Positions 11,445 through 22,100 of a DNA stretch of 64,000 nucleotides are shown here, piece after piece (positions within the stretch are counted from its first letter, which is position 1; the number at the start of each line of letters is the position of its first letter). The notes under the pieces were generated by a model that worked only from the letters and a program-made list of their open reading frames with translations, did no database searches and had not been told where the DNA came from. Made by a program: the position numbers and the translations under genes. The DNA is from Siphonodentalium dalli (lineage: Eukaryota; Mollusca; Scaphopoda; Gadilida; Siphonodentaliidae): assembly GCA_032622095.1 (NCBI GenBank), contig CP136063.1, forward strand, positions 211,685,982-211,749,981. The letters run 5' to 3'.

Positions 11445-11960
11445 CACTCAAGGCCTTTAAAGTGGGTTCATGCAAATTAAAATATGCATTGTATTTATAA
11501 AAGTCTGTAAAACAACTACATGTACCATCAACAAGTACATGTGAAAATATATCGACTGTTCTTATTTTCATTATTAACCCTTTGATGACTGGAGCTTCCT
11601 GAAATTTTTGCGAAAACTCTGCTAACCCTGTGCCAATGCATTCTCTTATATAAGAGAGTCACATATGCAACGCATTGGCCTAACAATATTTACCTTCATC
11701 TTGTAAGCCAGTTCATTCTCTTATATATGCGAGGCTCCCTATGGTTAATAACTCTCGAATAATGAGATTTTGCATATTGAACCATTAATTGTTATGTAAA
11801 CATTACTGTTACAGTGGCATTACTGATCTAAGTTCAATAAGATTTTATTAAACTTTGTTAAACAAAGTTTAATAAATGAAAGTGTCAATGACACTATAGC
11901 TCAACTTGGAAAGGGGATATTGTCATGCATTACAGTCAATGGAGCAATAAGGAATGTGGA
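11445..11960. mobile_element. Family G element with a family B MITE inserted
   Basis: Family G text ('tataaaagtctgtaaaac', 'gttatgtaaacattactgtt') flanks a family B MITE at about 11574-11755 (ttaaccctttgatgactgga). Other family G copies lie at 39940-41215, 44440-44850 and 45963-46400. Confidence 0.65.
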
Positions 11961-12840
11961 AAGTTTAAATGTTTAAAGTATTTAGTGACGCAAAGAGTAA
12001 AATCCAAGTTGTTTTTGGTTGAATATGATTAAAATTTGATAGCTCCCATCTAGAAGTGATCCTCATCCTTGCCCATTGGTGCTTCTAGCATCCCTGTTAT
12101 CAAACACTTGTTTTAAATATATTTCAGTCACAATACAATACACCGAAAATAATACAGGTCATGCCTGTAAATATTTTTAAAAACAATTCTCCAATAAATG
12201 TCGTCTGCAGGGTGTGCCGATGAATTCAAATGTGAAATCCAAGATGGCCACTAGCAATCTGAAAAAATTGAATTGTCACCCAGAAGATCCATATCAAGTT
12301 TGATATTGGATGAGGGATATGGTCAGTATGGTGTTTAATTCGCTTATTAAAAAAAAGCCATGCTCATAACGTATATTTAGTACACCCATGAGGCAGCAGG
12401 GGGGGGCAATATCCTCATGCAACAGATTTGTCCGTTCATTTCTCTTTGTAATTATGGCCCTTAGAAAATTGAAAAGCTACTTTTGTAGGGGATACACTGC
12501 ACTTGTTTTAATTCGGCGAAATCTTAGTTCAGTACAAAACTCTTCTTGTGTGATACCTGAGTACAACTCTACATGTCACTATTTATGTTCCTCACATTTC
12601 AATTTGAAGAGGTTTCATGTTATATAATATGATTGTTCTGTTTAATGCTCTATATGTCAGCTAACTGAGAGTGTATGTTAATGAAAAGTTTAAGATTGAC
12701 ATTGTATGTGTGCTGTTATAAGCCGAAACATTATGTAAATTGTTTATTAACTAATATATACCATACCATGGCGGAATATGTGCATATGAGGTGTATTATA
12801 AAATATTTAAGTAGAAAATGTGTTCTTGATTGTTTTCCTT
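11961..12840. other. Intergenic repeat fragments
   Basis: 12180-12330 carries 'tcaaatgtgaaatccaagat' and 'agaagatccatat', shared with 44985-45370. I see nothing recognisable in the rest, including the 79-codon frame at 12388. Confidence 0.5.
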
Positions 12841-12844
12841 GAAA

Positions 12845-13139
12845 ACTATGAATGTCTGTCCATCCATCCGTCAACAATTCTTTGAACATCTTCTCCAGAT
12901 CTATAGAACCGAATGAGTTCATAATTTGTGTGGATGTTCCCTAGGTGACTGGTAATCAGATTTGTTCAAATGAGGTCACTGTCTAATAGCTGTGAAGCCA
13001 GGGCCATAACTCTTTCCCTCCATATTTTAATTCTTAAAACAACTTCTTCTCAAGTACCATTGGGCCGATTGGATTCATATTTGGTATGAAGGGTCCTTGG
13101 GTGACTGGGGTTCAGATTTGTTCAAATGAGGTCGCTGGG
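12845..13139. repeat. Family I interspersed repeat
   Basis: 'tgtctgtccatccatccgtc', 'acatcttctcca' and 'ggatgttccctaggtg' match a second copy at 14640-14965. No ends or coding region were identified. Confidence 0.65.
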
Positions 13140-13528
13140 TTAACCCTTTACCCAACAAACCGCCCAAATAAAGCTTCAACAGCCTAAAATATCTTCGGTC
13201 TGTCTCAATAGAACCATACAAATATGGATATCATTGGAACCGGCTCCTTGACCACATTGTGATGGTTACAGTTATGACCTGTGCCAATGCATTCTCTTAT
13301 ATATGCGAGTCGACCATAGGTCGCCTCGCATATATAAGAGAATGCGTTGGACTAAAAAAAAAAAAAATTAACACTTTTTACCATTTTTTCTTACATTCTT
13401 GAACAATTTTATAATTTTTAATGTGTTAAGCCAATGCATTCTCTTATATATGCGAGGCGACCTATGGTCGACTCGCATATATAAGAGAATGCATTGGCAC
13501 AGGGCCCTTCTGTTGGGTAAAGGGTTAA
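13140..13528. mobile_element. Family A piggyBac-like MITE (TTAA-flanked), 389 bp
   Basis: It is bounded by TTAACCCTTTACCCAACA and TGTTGGGTAAAGGGTTAA. TTAA target duplications with CCCTTT-type ends fit piggyBac-like elements. The interior holds two long near-perfect hairpins of 'ccaatgcattctcttatata' plus tgcgagtcgacc, separated by a T-rich spacer. Other copies are at 16031-16422 and 37955-38329, and one is nested at 47480-47815. Confidence 0.88.
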
Positions 13529-13871
13529 ATGTGAGCGGAGCCAGGGACATAATTAACAATTTTTTTTATTTTTTTTTTATTTGTTTATTTCAATTATAAT
13601 AATTGTTTTTTTTTAAAGTTAATTATTAAAGACACAAATATTAAAAGGCGCCCCCAGTCTGCTATGTTGATGATATTTATCCACATGTCAATTGTATCCT
13701 ATCTGACAGTGTAGTATCAACAAGCGCACAGCTCTAGCCAGAGATGTTTTGTTTTGGTAATTAATTTTGAATTGAAATGTCAAATGTATTCCCAGGAGCC
13801 TTCAATCTCTACTCATAAACTACTACTGGTATAGGAATTTGTTCAAATGGTGGGTCAGTCAAAATAGGTCA

Positions 13872-14385
13872 TTATACCCCCACTTTCGAAGAAAATGGGG
13901 GGTATACTGGATTGACTGCATCGTCCGTCACGATTTCTCCTTCCGTTTGTCCGTCCGTCCTCATAACTCGAACAACTATGAACCGATTTCAATAATTTTT
14001 TGTATGCAATCTCCTTAGGACTGCCTCTCCGCATAATGCTAATTGCGGTTCGGTCCGACTTTTTAAAAAAAGTTACGCCTCATTTACGACTTATTTTGAC
14101 TTAGAAAATTCTGTCCGACTTAATAACTTTAACAAATATGAACCGATTTCAATAATTTTTGGTATACATGCTTCTCACAATACCCTCTCTACATGATGCG
14201 GCTAGGGATTGGCTCAGACTGTTTTTCGTAATATTACACTTCATTTTCGACTTATTTTGACTTAGAAAATTCTGTCAGACTTAATAACTTCAACAAATAT
14301 GAACCAATTTGACACCATATCGATATTATTAGTCCGAATTTTTGTTGGGTTTTGCGGATAATGCGGGTTGAACCTCTTGTTTATA
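13872..14385. repeat. Interspersed repeat with 'ttatacccccactttcgaag' head
   Basis: The palindromic head is followed by tccgtccgtcc and two diverged copies of a ~150-base unit ('atgaaccgatttcaataatt', 'cttattttgacttagaaaat'). It is the style of repeat seen widely in molluscs; the class is unknown. Confidence 0.6.
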
Positions 14386-14639
14386 CAGTTTTAACACTTC
14401 CTTCCAGTGAATTAATTTCTACCCTATGAATGGTTCTGTAGTTTGGGTGGACCATCTTTTGTTGATTGAGACTTTATAATAGAGACAGCATTTAAGTTTA
14501 AGAATCAGCCACTAACTCAAAAAATATTAACCCCCTCCATAAGACAAACTATTTGAGTTGTTGAGTTCAAGTTTGGTACTGATGTACAGGTTCCCATGAT
14601 TATAGTTTTAAGCTACCGGGTATAGTCATCACTCCTCGT

Positions 14640-14965
14640 CCATTGTCTGTCCGTCCATCAACAATTCTTTAAACATCTTCTCCAGACCCATAAGACCGAA
14701 TGGGTTCATATTTGGTGTGGATGTTCCCTAGGTGTCAGAAAATATTCAGATTTGATCAAATGAGGTCACCAAGTCAAATAGTTGCAAAGCCAGGGCCATA
14801 ACTCTTTCCCTCGATAGTAATTCTTAAAACAACTTCTTCTCAAAAACCATTGGGCCAATTTAGCTTATATTCGGGATGGAGGGTCCTTGGGTTACGTGAG
14901 TTCAGATTTGTTAAAATGGGGGTCACTGGGGCAAACATGGGCAGAGCCCGGGTCAAAATCTTTAA
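14640..14965. repeat. Family I interspersed repeat, second copy
   Basis: It matches 12845-13139 through 'ggatgttccctaggtg', gccagggccataactctttc and 'gggtccttgggt'. Confidence 0.65.
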
Positions 14966-16030
14966 AAAATATATAAAAAATAATTTAGATTCAATTTTTT
15001 TAACTCCTTGCTCATTTAACAACAACAAAATTTATATGGAAAACAAAATTGAGATTTTAATTCTTGCTCAATTTTTTTTTTTATGAACATAAAAAAAATT
15101 ATTTTAAATTTTGAAAACTAATTACGTTATAACAACGTACTGACTGTTGTAGTCTTCAGAGTCCCTGTATTCTCCATCTATACAGTTTGGTAAGTGACTT
15201 AACAGTCATTGACTGTCTTGTTATTGCTTCCCCAGCACCTACATCAGGGGGGGGGGGGTAGTAAAATATTTGTAGCAGGAAGGTATGCAGGTTTTTGCAT
15301 CTGGCATACTTGGGTACCCACCACCCCAAAACCTGCAAACAAAATGATCATTTACCCCCAATTTTTTTACACCCACCCCCCAAATTTCACTAATTTTGGT
15401 CTAAAACCGCATCAAATCCTACTGATATCACTCATATGACTGGGAAATCAGCTCCTTATTTAGTTAAAATTACAGTTTAACCTGTTTCAGAAGCTGAAAA
15501 AATGGTTAATACAGGTAACTATGAAGATTTTTTTGCAAATACTGGCTGATAGGCATTTGTCTACCACATGCAATGGAGTGTCCAGGTCAGTGTGTGATGA
15601 GAGTACATGTATGCTATACATGTAGGTCTTCCTGGGTGGGTCGTCAAATTCCATACTGCTAAATGGAAATTCTGATGCATCGATATGGTGGACAAATACA
15701 TTAACCCATCAGAAGATGATGGGTGCTCATTAAACACTTTTATAAGGTATATGCATCCATTTTTACTAAAAAACAAATGATACATATCCAGTGAGATATC
15801 ATTTTCCCCTGCAAGCTATTATACATGAACCAAACATGTGTTTTGGCTATTTGGCTTTGATACATTTTAAGCTGATAACAACATCTGAAGACAGTGAACT
15901 CAATCTTGACTTTCGAGTCACGCACTGTTGACATTTTGTAGACATATCAGTTGTTAAGCTTCAATTCAACTAGAGTTGACATATTTTGAAAATAAATACA
16001 TATCTGGCCACAATTGGAAATATTATTTTA
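14966..16030. other. Intergenic, low-complexity and unassigned
   Basis: It contains runs of T, A and G (a 10-base G run near 15250) and imperfect C-rich text at 15310-15390. No gene-like or repeat-boundary signal is visible. Confidence 0.5.
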
Positions 16031-16422
16031 TTAATTGCTTTACCCAACAAACCGGCCAAAACCGGCCAAATAAAGCTTCAACAGCCTAAAATATCTTCGG
16101 TCTGTCTCAATAGAACCATACAAATATGGATATCATTGGAATCGGCTCCTTGTGATAGTTACAGTTATGCCCTGTGCCAATGCATTCTCTTATATATGCG
16201 AGTCGACCATAGGTCGCCTCGCATATATAAGAGAATGCATTGGCCTAAAAAAAAACTTTTTTTAACACTTTTTACCATTTTTTCTTACATTCTTTAACAA
16301 TTTTATAATTTTTAATGTGTTAAGCCAATGCATTCTCTTATATATGCGAGGCGACCTATGGTCGACTCGCATATATAAGAGAATGCATTGGCACAGGGCC
16401 CTTCTGTTGGGTAAAGGGTTAA
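16031..16422. mobile_element. Family A piggyBac-like MITE
   Basis: The right end TGTTGGGTAAAGGGTTAA is intact. The left end reads ttaattgctttacccaaca, slightly decayed. The interior is the same as the 13140 copy, with the two hairpin blocks. Confidence 0.82.
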
Positions 16423-17071
16423 TTGCTGATACTTGGTCATTGTGCAGGGCTCTGCTGGATACACACAATTCCATAATTTCTAACTATTTCCTGATTAGCT
16501 TGTCAACCAGCCCATTATCTCGCATTATTCCATACAACTTTTGTTAATCTACTGGAGCAACTGCCTTTTTACTAAATGACAGGCAGTCACTATGTTAGAC
16601 TTGGATACATTAGGTGTTGTGAGATCAACAGATCATCTGAGATTCTGAGTTGATAAGCACATGCAAATAATTCATTGATTAACTTGATGCACTGATGATA
16701 GTTATTTTCTAGCCATTGGTAGTCTCATTAATGTTTGAGACAGCTGCTCGCACTTATTCCATTCTCACAATGATCTAGGCTTCAAGGTCTTGTGAATCTT
16801 CATGGTGACCTCTAGATGGGAGCAATCAATTATTTCTGAAATTTGTTGAAAAACATGGCTGCCAGTGGCCATCGTGGATTTTACTCCCTCATCCGATTGT
16901 CACCAAACTTCATACAGGTATTGGAGCCATCGATTATTTCTTAAATTCGTTTTATTTGGATATTTATAAAAAATCTTAATGTTTAAACGATCAAAAATTC
17001 GCACGTCACAAAGGGGCTGCTGCAATGTCTAAGTATGAGAGGCCCTTTTAACATTTATTACTTATTTGATC

Positions 17072-17671
17072 TTAAAGGGGTACTGTATGCCATTTTCAAT
17101 AAATTCCCGGTGATAACAACGATCTATTATCGATACTATATAGAAATATAAGTAATTTGAGTCGAAGATGTATTCTGTAAACGCTCAGGTTAATAGGCTA
17201 TCTTAAAATTTAATAATTTAAAAGTTAATAATTTAATATAAATTGATTTTATGGCTCCAGCCATAAAATGGCGTCTCTTAAAATTCGAATTTCCGTGTAC
17301 AAAACGTAATCAAATTATAATTGAGGGATACTGGATTAGGAAAACAATTGCACACACGATCGTTTGAAACATTATGCTTATACGGGGAGAAAACCCAAGC
17401 CACTCGTTGACTAGTGACGGTACACTAACTTAAATGAGTATATGGGACTACTAAGCATATAATATAATGTTTATTTGATTCATTTGGTTGAAAACTTTAC
17501 AAAAATTACTCGACAACGACAATTTGTATTTTTGCATTCCGGTAAATTTGCCATCCGTAACAATACTTCGTACTCAACAGACTTTCAAAAAATGGAAAAG
17601 TTGTTACCTTATTCTCCGACTCGGGGATTATAGAAACCAACAACAACATCTTGGGTACAGTACCCCTTTAA
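17072..17671. mobile_element. TTAA-flanked MITE (TTAAAGGGGTACTGTA ends), 600 bp
   Basis: Ends TTAAAGGGGTACTGTA and TACAGTACCCCTTTAA are perfect 16-bp inverted repeats that include the TTAA. A 3' fragment of the same family ends at about 35433 ('gtacagtacccctttaa'). No transposase is present. Confidence 0.88.
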
Positions 17672-17815
17672 GTGCAAATATTTGGCTTAAGTGTCAATCA
17701 TTTGCGTTTAACCACAAATCAAGCGCAAATATGTATCTATCAATTTATTTGCACTTAAGTGTAAATCATTTGCACTTAAGCATAAATCATTTGCACTTAA
17801 GCGCAAATACCTAAC
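17670..17815. repeat. Array of short palindromes (ttgcacttaagtgcaa)
   Basis: Repeated 'catttgcacttaagcgcaaa' type units occur every 20-22 bases, each nearly self-complementary around ttaa. A second array is at 18605-18745. Confidence 0.8.
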
Positions 17816-17899
17816 ACTCCCTTACTTCCCTCCGGTTGTGAATGATTGAGTCCATCTCATAGTATATTAGTATAGGCCCATATAGTAGTAGCCCCATCA

Positions 17900-18604
17900 G
17901 TGTAGTTTCCAGTAATTATTTGGGGACACCTGTTTATATGCCAAAGTCATATCCGAAGGCCGCAGCCCTAAGCTGGGGAGGGTATGGGGTGGCCTCCCCC
18001 TTGAACTACATGTACATACTGCCATAATATGACAATTTATTGCTTTATTTGATGCGTTAGTGTTAGTTGTGTTTGTTTTCTAGTAATAATGGTCAAAAAA
18101 CAAATTATCTGAGGAATTTTTCTTCTTTCTAACTGTTTTTTGGGCGCCTGGAGTTTGGGCGCCCATACCTGTTACAGGTACCAAAACTGGCCTGGAAATT
18201 ACCCTGAGCCCCATACAGACTCGAAAATTTAAGAAAAAACATATTCCTGGAGTTCTAGTATATTTTATTAAAGGGACATATCTCTTGTACAGATATATAC
18301 CATTTTCATGACCATAAATAGGGAATTAGGGGTTACTGGGGGGGGGGGCTTGCTTCACTCATAGGGTGTTCTTATTGACTTGAAGTAGGGGAAAAAACCC
18401 TATTTTCATATTATCAGCACCCTGACCCCAAGAATTTGTGTCTCCTTCCCAGAGATGTAGTATATTTTATAAAAGAGACATATCCTGCACAGATCTATAC
18501 CATTTCCATGGTCGTCTATTTTGATTTGAGTGATGTACTCAGGCCTGTGCCATTTAAAATTAATTCAGGGGGGGGGATCATTCCAATCAATGCATATGAA
18601 TTTT
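17900..18604. other. Intergenic repeat fragments
   Basis: 17917-18005 matches 21866-21995 and 24800-24935 ('ggggacacctgttt', 'atatgcc', gaaggc). 18145-18190 holds the palindromic pair gggcgcc ... ggcgccc and 'acctgttacaggt', also at 21485. Two runs of G occur at 18340 and 18568. Confidence 0.5.
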
Positions 18605-18745
18605 TATTTGCAGTTAAGTGCAAATGATTTAAATGATTTGTGCTTAAGCGCAAATTATTTGCACTTAAGTGTACAGATGTTATTTGACTTAAGTGCAAAT
18701 ATTTACACTTAAGTGCTAATATTTGTGATTAAGCGCAAATAAGGA
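18605..18745. repeat. Second array of (ttgcacttaagtgcaa)-type palindromes
   Basis: 'tttgcagttaagtgcaaat', 'gcttaagcgcaaat' and 'gacttaagtgcaaat' recur. Same unit as 17670-17815. Confidence 0.8.
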
Positions 18746-18989
18746 ATAAATGTGAAGACGCCCTCCCATATATATCTAAGATCTATATTGTGCATTGGGC
18801 CCATTCAACGTTGAATAAACTTTTTATAAAGGCTCCATAAGGGAGCCTGTTTCAGCTAGTGGTAAGTGAAATAAAGAACATTATGATGCTACATGTATGT
18901 TGAAAGTGAAAGATTGTCAACATATAAACTATTGATATGAGTATAATGTGTATAAACCTACTTCGACTCGAATACTATGAGTCCCTTTA

Positions 18990-19139
18990 AATTTGGCGAA
19001 TGACGTCACGTGATGCCTTACTCCAACCTGTTACTCCAACTCTTGTGCAGTGTCGTCGGGGCGGCATTGGAGTGCGTCAATATAACCTTCCATTTTGGCG
19101 TTGTTGTCGGGAGAAATAACATATTTCTTGGATTTAGTC
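18990..19139 (+). promoter_or_regulatory. Probable UQCRC2 promoter with overlapping CRE and E-box
   Basis: TGACGTCA (19001-19008) overlaps CACGTG (19007-19012), a composite CREB/ATF and USF/bHLH site often seen upstream of nuclear mitochondrial genes. The stretch is relatively GC-rich for this window and lies directly before the proposed start codon at 19140. No TATA box is seen. The transcription start is unknown. Confidence 0.6.
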
Positions 19140-19181
19140 ATGGCTTCCCGGACAAGCAGAGGGATTTTGCGATCACTGAAG
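19140..19181 (+). CDS. UQCRC2: UQCRC2 exon 1 (start of mitochondrial presequence)
   Basis: ATG at 19140 opens 14 codons, MASRTSRGILRSLK, rich in R/S/K with no acidic residues. The donor is gtctat at 19182 (GT present, weak consensus), phase 0, matching the phase-0 start of exon 2. This start was chosen by composition, frame and promoter-like upstream sequence; no transcript evidence is available. Confidence 0.75.
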
Positions 19182-22100
19182 GTCTATTGAACAATTTATT
19201 CCCATGTTTTGAATACGTACCTCCAAGTTATTGCCAGTATTTTAAATTTATAAGCTGACCGGCGCAAGGTCAAATTGAAATTCCCCCCTAAGTCAAGACT
19301 CAAGTCAAGTCAAGGTAACGGTTTGAAAGTAGTCGGATATTCCGCACAGCGATTGAAGTTTGAAAATTTTAGTATAATTATTAGCAAAACCACTGTCTTA
19401 AATAATATTTCAAACAGATAAGAAAGAAGCTTTTGCTGAGTTCGAGAACACCCAAGGCAAGACTTCCACAGCCTGCACAGCCACAGGAGTCAGGACCGTC
19501 ACCATCTGAGTCTAGTCTGAATTACAGTGAATACATACTGTGACTGTCTAATTAATAATAATGGAGCCCCCAGGCTAATCTGAGTCTGACTCTCTGAGGA
19601 CAGATTTAGCCTGTAAAGGCTGTATCCTGTAGGACAGTAGGTCTCGGCATTCAACTACAAGTTCACTACAATTTACAAGGACAACCACTGTCCTGAACTA
19701 GGTCTTTAGGCCTAAACAAAAAATACCTGTGTTTGGGGTCACCCGACCATGCCTAAAAAAAACATGCGACCCTAAACTTTTTATTGAGATTTCCAAAAAT
19801 TCAACTAATAGTAATAGTAATACAACTAAATTTTCTGACTAAGGTTTGAAAGTGAACTTTCAGACAATGATTCAATCACGATGTAACTTCGTAAGTGAAC
19901 GTTCAGATGACCACGAACCACGATACAATCGTAAGTGGAGGAATCGGGGCCCGACGAGATCGTGGATAGTTTGTTCACACGATTGCGATGTCATCGTACT
20001 TGGTGATATCGTAGGTTGTTCGTAAAGCATCTGATTGACTACCCTGCGATATTTTCAGCCACGATTTTTACATACATACGACTGCGATTACGTCGCAAGT
20101 GGAGGTATCCAAGGATACGCCATGATTTTGAATCTAAAATCAAACAGTGCTTGATATTATATGTGGATACAGGATACTAGTAGACTGTTCACATGATTGA
20201 ACGGATAATAGCTTACTCTTGAGTGCCTAATAAACATACATGTACGATTATTAAAATCGAGGCAAAATTCCCACCTGTACGATCGTTATTTGGCCCTGTA
20301 CGTTTATTAAATTAACCAAAAGAAATAATTCACAAATCTTAAATTGTGTTATTCAAAGATAAATGAACTCTGATTGTTGACAGTGATCAGCACATTGTAG
20401 ATTCACAGACCTGGTTATCCATCGAAACTATTTCTGTCCCATGGCATCAGTAAACCAGTCAGATGGTGCGTTTTGTTGGGATGTATGGTACTAATATTTC
20501 CAGTCTGTACGTTTATTCTGCCCTGTACTATTATTCAGTTACGCGACATTTACCAACCTGTACTATTATTCCACCCTGTACTTTTATTAGGCACTCAAGA
20601 GTAATTGTTTTGTGGGCCGACCTCTGAGCTAAACATTTAACACGATCGAGGGTTCGAATCCAACAGAACAATTCCAAAGCAAAACAATCTCAGAACAAAT
20701 TTGAAAAACAGGAATGACACTGCTTGACACACCGTCGGATCGGGAGCCGACATTAATGGCCGTCTCATATTAGAGATGGGCGGTAATCGGTATTTACCGT
20801 GCGCTATCGGTATCAGCGTAATTCCGATTTACTGTACCGAATCAAAACTAAAAATACCAACTTTTCAGTACTGAAATTATTCATGTGAACATGCCAACTT
20901 GTGTGTCTTCGTATTGAGTAAAGTTTCTCAGTAAACAGTTTTGATTCGGGACTTTAATTAAAATTAATCTCAGAATTATACAAATCCATCAGACCATCAC
21001 AAATACCGTGACCTTTTATCAGTTTGACAGGCCTTGAGCGAGCAAAAGGAATAAACACTCACAGATGGCTGACCTAGTTACGGGCCTAACAATCAATGCA
21101 GTTGTTAGAATAGATACACACTACACAGTGTATCAAAGAAGCAGTGCTGTAACTTATTGCTACATTGTAACGTCGTAAATGCCACACTGACTCATGTGGT
21201 GGCAGTCCGTATAACACGTGGCTTTGGCGACTTCAAAGACATCGACAATGCAAGCAGCATAAATAGAAATAAGGTCCGATTTCATTTATACAGTGAATCA
21301 AAATCTACTTTCACTTTCTAAAAATAGAACAGATCCATCAATTGATTAAATTCTAAGATTTATTTCGGCGTTGCGGCTATTGATTAGGATTTGTGAATTG
21401 TGATCACTGATTACTACTCACAATTCTATTCACTCGCGAAAATGTGACGAAATTGACACGCAGGGAAGGATCCAGGGCTCTTTTGATACCTGTTACAGGT
21501 TTGGGCGCCCAAACTCTGGTGGCATAAATGTCCCCAAATTGCAAGTGGATAGTTTAATAAAAGCTGAATTTTCTATATTTTGAAGGAAATCTTCTATTAT
21601 AATTCAACAACATGCAATGCAAATCATCAATATACAGTTGATATAGAGCCTTTATTTGCTTAATCAAGTGTCCAGTGAGAAATATTTTAACCCTTTAATG
21701 ACTGGAGTGGGGCTTCTTGAAATTTTGCAAAAATCCTGTGCCAATGCATTCTCTTATATAAATGAGAGTCTCCCATCTAAGGAGCCTCGCATATCTACAT
21801 GTAACATAATACATTGGCCTTTATCTTGACCTTGTAAGCCAGTGCATTTTTTTATGCGGGATCTTTAATGCTGCAACTAAGGGATGGGGGCGACCCCCTC
21901 CTGTACCTACCCCCATCTCGGGCCTACAGCCCTTGGGATATGCCTTCGGCATATCATGGTCCCAAAACAGGTGTCCCCAAAAAATCCCTGGATCCATCCC
22001 TGTTGACACGTATAGATATTGTAGCCATCCAATGATGCAATCTCTTATTCTTTTCAAAAGCGGTGCGACGGCCTGCGTGTAAATGATCAAAGAGATGTCT

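Noticed and set aside
19010-19258. 82-codon frame starting MMPYSNLL
   Set aside because: It runs over the UQCRC2 promoter and exon 1 in another frame and has no homologous look.
20640-20665. A complete tRNA gene
   Set aside because: Only a B-box-like word is present; no acceptor stem or anticodon arm could be drawn.
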